NCBI GenBank assembly: GCA_003508835.1
Contig: PUFA01000022.1
Span: forward strand, 8,432,001-8,496,000
DNA length: 64,000 nt
Source of the DNA: Eonycteris spelaea
Taxonomy: Eukaryota; Chordata; Mammalia; Chiroptera; Pteropodidae
Direction: 5' to 3'
Of this stretch, positions 60,972 to 64,000 are shown one piece after another. The notes under the pieces were generated by a model. The model had not been told where the DNA came from, searched no databases, and saw nothing but the letters and a program-made list of their open reading frames with translations. Numbering within the stretch: position 1 is the first letter of the stretch; every line of letters begins with the position of its first letter. The translations under genes and the position numbers were made by a program.

Positions 60972-63900
60972 TGAGAACTGCTATGCACAGATTATTGGGT
61001 CAATATCTATTTAAATAGAGAGAAATATAATTGTAAAATACAAACATAATTATAATTGGCTACAGCATTTTACATTTTCCAATGTTTTAATGTACTTTAA
61101 CTTATTGGTTGTCACTACAACCCTATATTGTAGGTAAATTAGTTGTTATTGTACACTCTAAGCATCCCCTGTAGGCCAATTCTCTCCCTGCTTTCAACCA
61201 GCATTGTCTTTTGTTCTTTTCCATACAATAGAAGAGCCTGAGCTTAACCTGGTAGGGAAGTCATAAAGAATTCAATGTATATACATCTTTGTCCTACATC
61301 ATAGCTAAAGTATCAGCAAGCTAACCTTGATTCATATTTAAATATTTAAAGACCAGTATGTCCAGTTGTAGGGGAAGACCATTCATTACTGACAGGGACG
61401 TGATATTGTATTGTTTTTGAAAATGCCTGAAAAAATGGGAGTAATCTATATGCATATTATATATATATGTGACTGCTTTGTGAATTACAATTTCATAAGG
61501 GCAATAAAAGCAGCAGCAGCATTCAATGTGATGGGGAACATTTATTCCCAGACGTGGAGAGGTGTCCTTTTAACTTTCATATTTCACCCACCATTTCGCA
61601 GAGAGAAGAAACAAAAACTTTAATCTGAGATTCCTCAGATGCCCATTTAAAACTACAGGCATTATCAGCTGATTCAAGTACCTTGAAAATAAAGTTGTCA
61701 GTAGTCCAAAAGTGATTTCAAGATCTAATTCTTCATCGTCATGACTAAAAACGAAATGAATATAAGATGCCCAATATACAAACAATATTGGTGAATACTA
61801 TTCTCAGGGCATTACTGAAGGCTGTCAAGTGACAAAAGATGGTCCCAGGCACCCTGTCCCAGTCACCATGAGGTTTCCTACAGTTTGTCATGTGTCTGGG
61901 TTTCCTGGCCAACAGAAGGCTGGGACTCAAATATTTGTAATATATAGATGACCTTACCCCCAGTATTAAGTTAGACCTGTTGGTTTACCTGAGAGACTAG
62001 ATGCCTCCTGGAGAAAAATGAAACTGATAACTTTGTCTTTTTTAAGTATCTGCTAAAGCCTCAGGGACTGAGAGAAAGGGAACAAAAGGATCCAATCAAT
62101 ATTCACAGATGCTAATAGCCTATGAAAGGGTGTTTTTTAAAAGCTGAAGGACACCGCAGGGATGCTGAATCTCATAGGAGGACCTGAGCATCAGAGGAGA
62201 ACCCATCCACATCCAATGACACAGGAAGTACTATTTAAGCTTCATGGCCCCTCAAAGTGCTGAAAGGGTTTAAAGAAGTGCTCACATGGTCATGCATTTT
62301 TGGAAATGCAGTGAATGCGAGATATTCTAACACCAACAATTAAAGATTATCAAATTATTCCATCTAATCTCTGCCCTGGAGTTGAAGTGGCTGCAGGCAT
62401 GTTTGGGATCCAATAAGTAGAAGCTGACTCAGGGACAGATTTACATTGAGTTTAATAAGATATTTCTATGGTTCTCAGTCATTATTGTCTGGTAAGGTTA
62501 TCAGCAGCTGGGGAGGCTTCCAGGAATGTGCTGTATTGTGTAGACACACCTAGCTTCATGATACAGACAGATCCAGACCTCAGATCAGGATGTGGGATAA
62601 CTTCTAAAGCACCTGGAAGCAGTGCATGTGGGTAGAGAAGTGAAATGTGAAACGAACAGAGTCGGAAGCTAGACTGTGGAACATTTTCCCAATCATTACA
62701 TCAGTTAAAACCGTAAGCAGAGAATTTGATTCACATTGGCATCTAGTCAAAATCATTGACTCCTGTCAAGAATGTACTGGATAAATGAGTGTATACAATT
62801 ATAAACGTACTATAGTGATTTTCTTAAATATTACAATCTTAAAAATTGATATAATGGAATCAATAGTGAGTGGAGAAAATAATAAAAAAAGTTTAATCAA
62901 CCTTTCCAGAGGAAGGACTGAATTCTCTCTATATACTTTATAAAAACCTTTCTTATGTAAAAAGGTGCTCAGAGTATTCAGGCCAGAAGTATGGAAAAAA
63001 GTATTTTAGTGGTGAAGGGATGGTGTGATAGCCTTGGTATTAGTCAACTTATGCTGTGGTTTTCTAAATCTACATTAATCGTCTATTTCATACCTAAATG
63101 TGTAGTCACACCTTTATATCCTTTTCTTACAGAGTTTCTGCAAACTAGGATAATAAGCTTTAGCTCCACAAAACCTATAATCTTCCCCAAAGGAGTGTAT
63201 TAGTAATAATTTTCCGTCATTTCTACCTGAATCAGGATGCCGAATGGGACTTTCCAATAGTTTGAGATTGCTATTAATGTCCCAGGACTACTGGTGCGAA
63301 ATATCACACACACTCTAGAGAGGAGCAACAGACATAACCTTTCTCTACCCTCTCTGCCTCTCTGCTCACCTGTACGGGCTGCATCAGTGGGTTCTCATGG
63401 ACTCTGGCTGTCCTTGGGTACCACTCTTGGGGAAGTGAGCAGACAACGGGAGAGAGAAAGGGAGTTACAGTTTTACCAAGAGCTAGCTGTACCTATCAGG
63501 TGAAGGACACAATTCCTGGTGGGTTACTCATTTTGAATGTGACATCTATTTCTTGCTGTCAAACTAATATGTCCACCAAAGCCACATGAGAGAGCTTCGA
63601 GAAAACCCCTCAAAGAAATTAGGTATCATCTGAAAGGAGAAATGGGCTTTCAAATAACTCTGGACTTCTGCTTATTCAGTGCTCTTGGTCTTCCCTCTGT
63701 GCTGTGGGGTCTGCTGCCAGATTAGGAGCTGAGGGGACTCCGGAAGTCCACACGGAAGCATTCCCGGGGTCAGGGAACTGAGCGCAGGGCTGTCACCTGC
63801 AGAACCTCCTGTGAAAGGGCCCCCAGTTGAGCTCCTGCTTCTCTCAGGCCAGCAAAGCAGAGCCCTGAGGCTCGATCAAGAGAGTTGGTTGCTCATTATT

Positions 63901-64000
63901 ATGTGCTCGCTTACAAAAAAAGACATTTTTTCCTCCTTATTTTTCCCTTCTCCAAGCTCCAACCCCAAAGGATTCAAAAACTGTGAGAGTACAGTTACCA

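Larger units (their letters stand above)
54790..64000. other. Intergenic DNA, no gene recognised
   Basis: AT-rich DNA with an L2-like stretch near 57120-57440, an (ATT)n run at 59027-59056, a GA-rich block at 60891-60971 and a MIR-like piece near 61070-61145. No exon, promoter or RNA gene could be supported; all frames are under 95 codons and featureless. Confidence 0.65.

Noticed and set aside
63901..63930. Possible U6 snRNA start (GTGCTCGCTT)
   Set aside because: Only the first ten bases match; the rest of U6 does not follow.
1..64000. CRISPR array, phage, plasmid or bacterial operon
   Set aside because: No regularly spaced repeats, no dense coding, and a spliced mammalian gene occupies half the window.

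Overview
This window is nuclear DNA from a placental mammal. It holds the 5' half of one recognisable protein-coding gene, SLC7A11 (xCT, the cystine/glutamate antiporter light chain), on the minus strand, plus about 29 kb of upstream non-coding DNA. The rest is what mammalian intron and intergenic DNA usually looks like: decayed LINE-1 and LINE-2, MIR, hAT-type DNA transposons, LTR fragments and many microsatellites. I recognised no primate Alu or rodent B1/B2 copies. The encoded xCT differs from the human and mouse proteins at several positions, so a non-primate, non-murine eutherian is likely; I cannot name the species. There is no sign of bacterial or viral genome organisation.

Layout: positions 1-9711 are the 5' part of intron 6 (the window edge cuts the gene there). 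Coding exons run right to left: exon 6 (9712-9756), exon 5 (15128-15227), exon 4 (18675-18800), exon 3 (26353-26468), exon 2 (30037-30163) and exon 1 (CDS part 33976-34252). Joined, they give 791 nt with one open frame, codons 1 to 263 plus two bases of codon 264. Residue numbering matches human xCT exactly (Ser26, Arg135, Cys158, Lys198 and Tyr244 all fall on the expected number). The remaining exons, about 237 codons of the usual 501, lie left of the window. All six exons have GT donors, and exons 2-6 have AG acceptors.

The promoter lies just right of exon 1: a TATA-like CTTAAATA, two ATF4-type amino acid response elements in opposite orientation 9 bp apart, and an antioxidant-response/AP-1-like site. 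This is the arrangement expected for a gene induced by amino acid starvation and oxidative stress. The 5'UTR contains a short upstream ORF and a long poly-U tract.

From about 34.7 kb to 64 kb I see no gene. A nest of old L1 fragments fills roughly 37.9-47.9 kb, an MLT1-like LTR lies at 52.6-53.0 kb, and L2, MIR and simple repeats are scattered through the rest. A 5S rRNA-derived retropseudogene sits in intron 1. The apparent ORFs elsewhere are short, lack recognisable domains and look like chance. I found no evidence for a new biological system; the points most worth checking are regulatory and structural features of the SLC7A11 locus.
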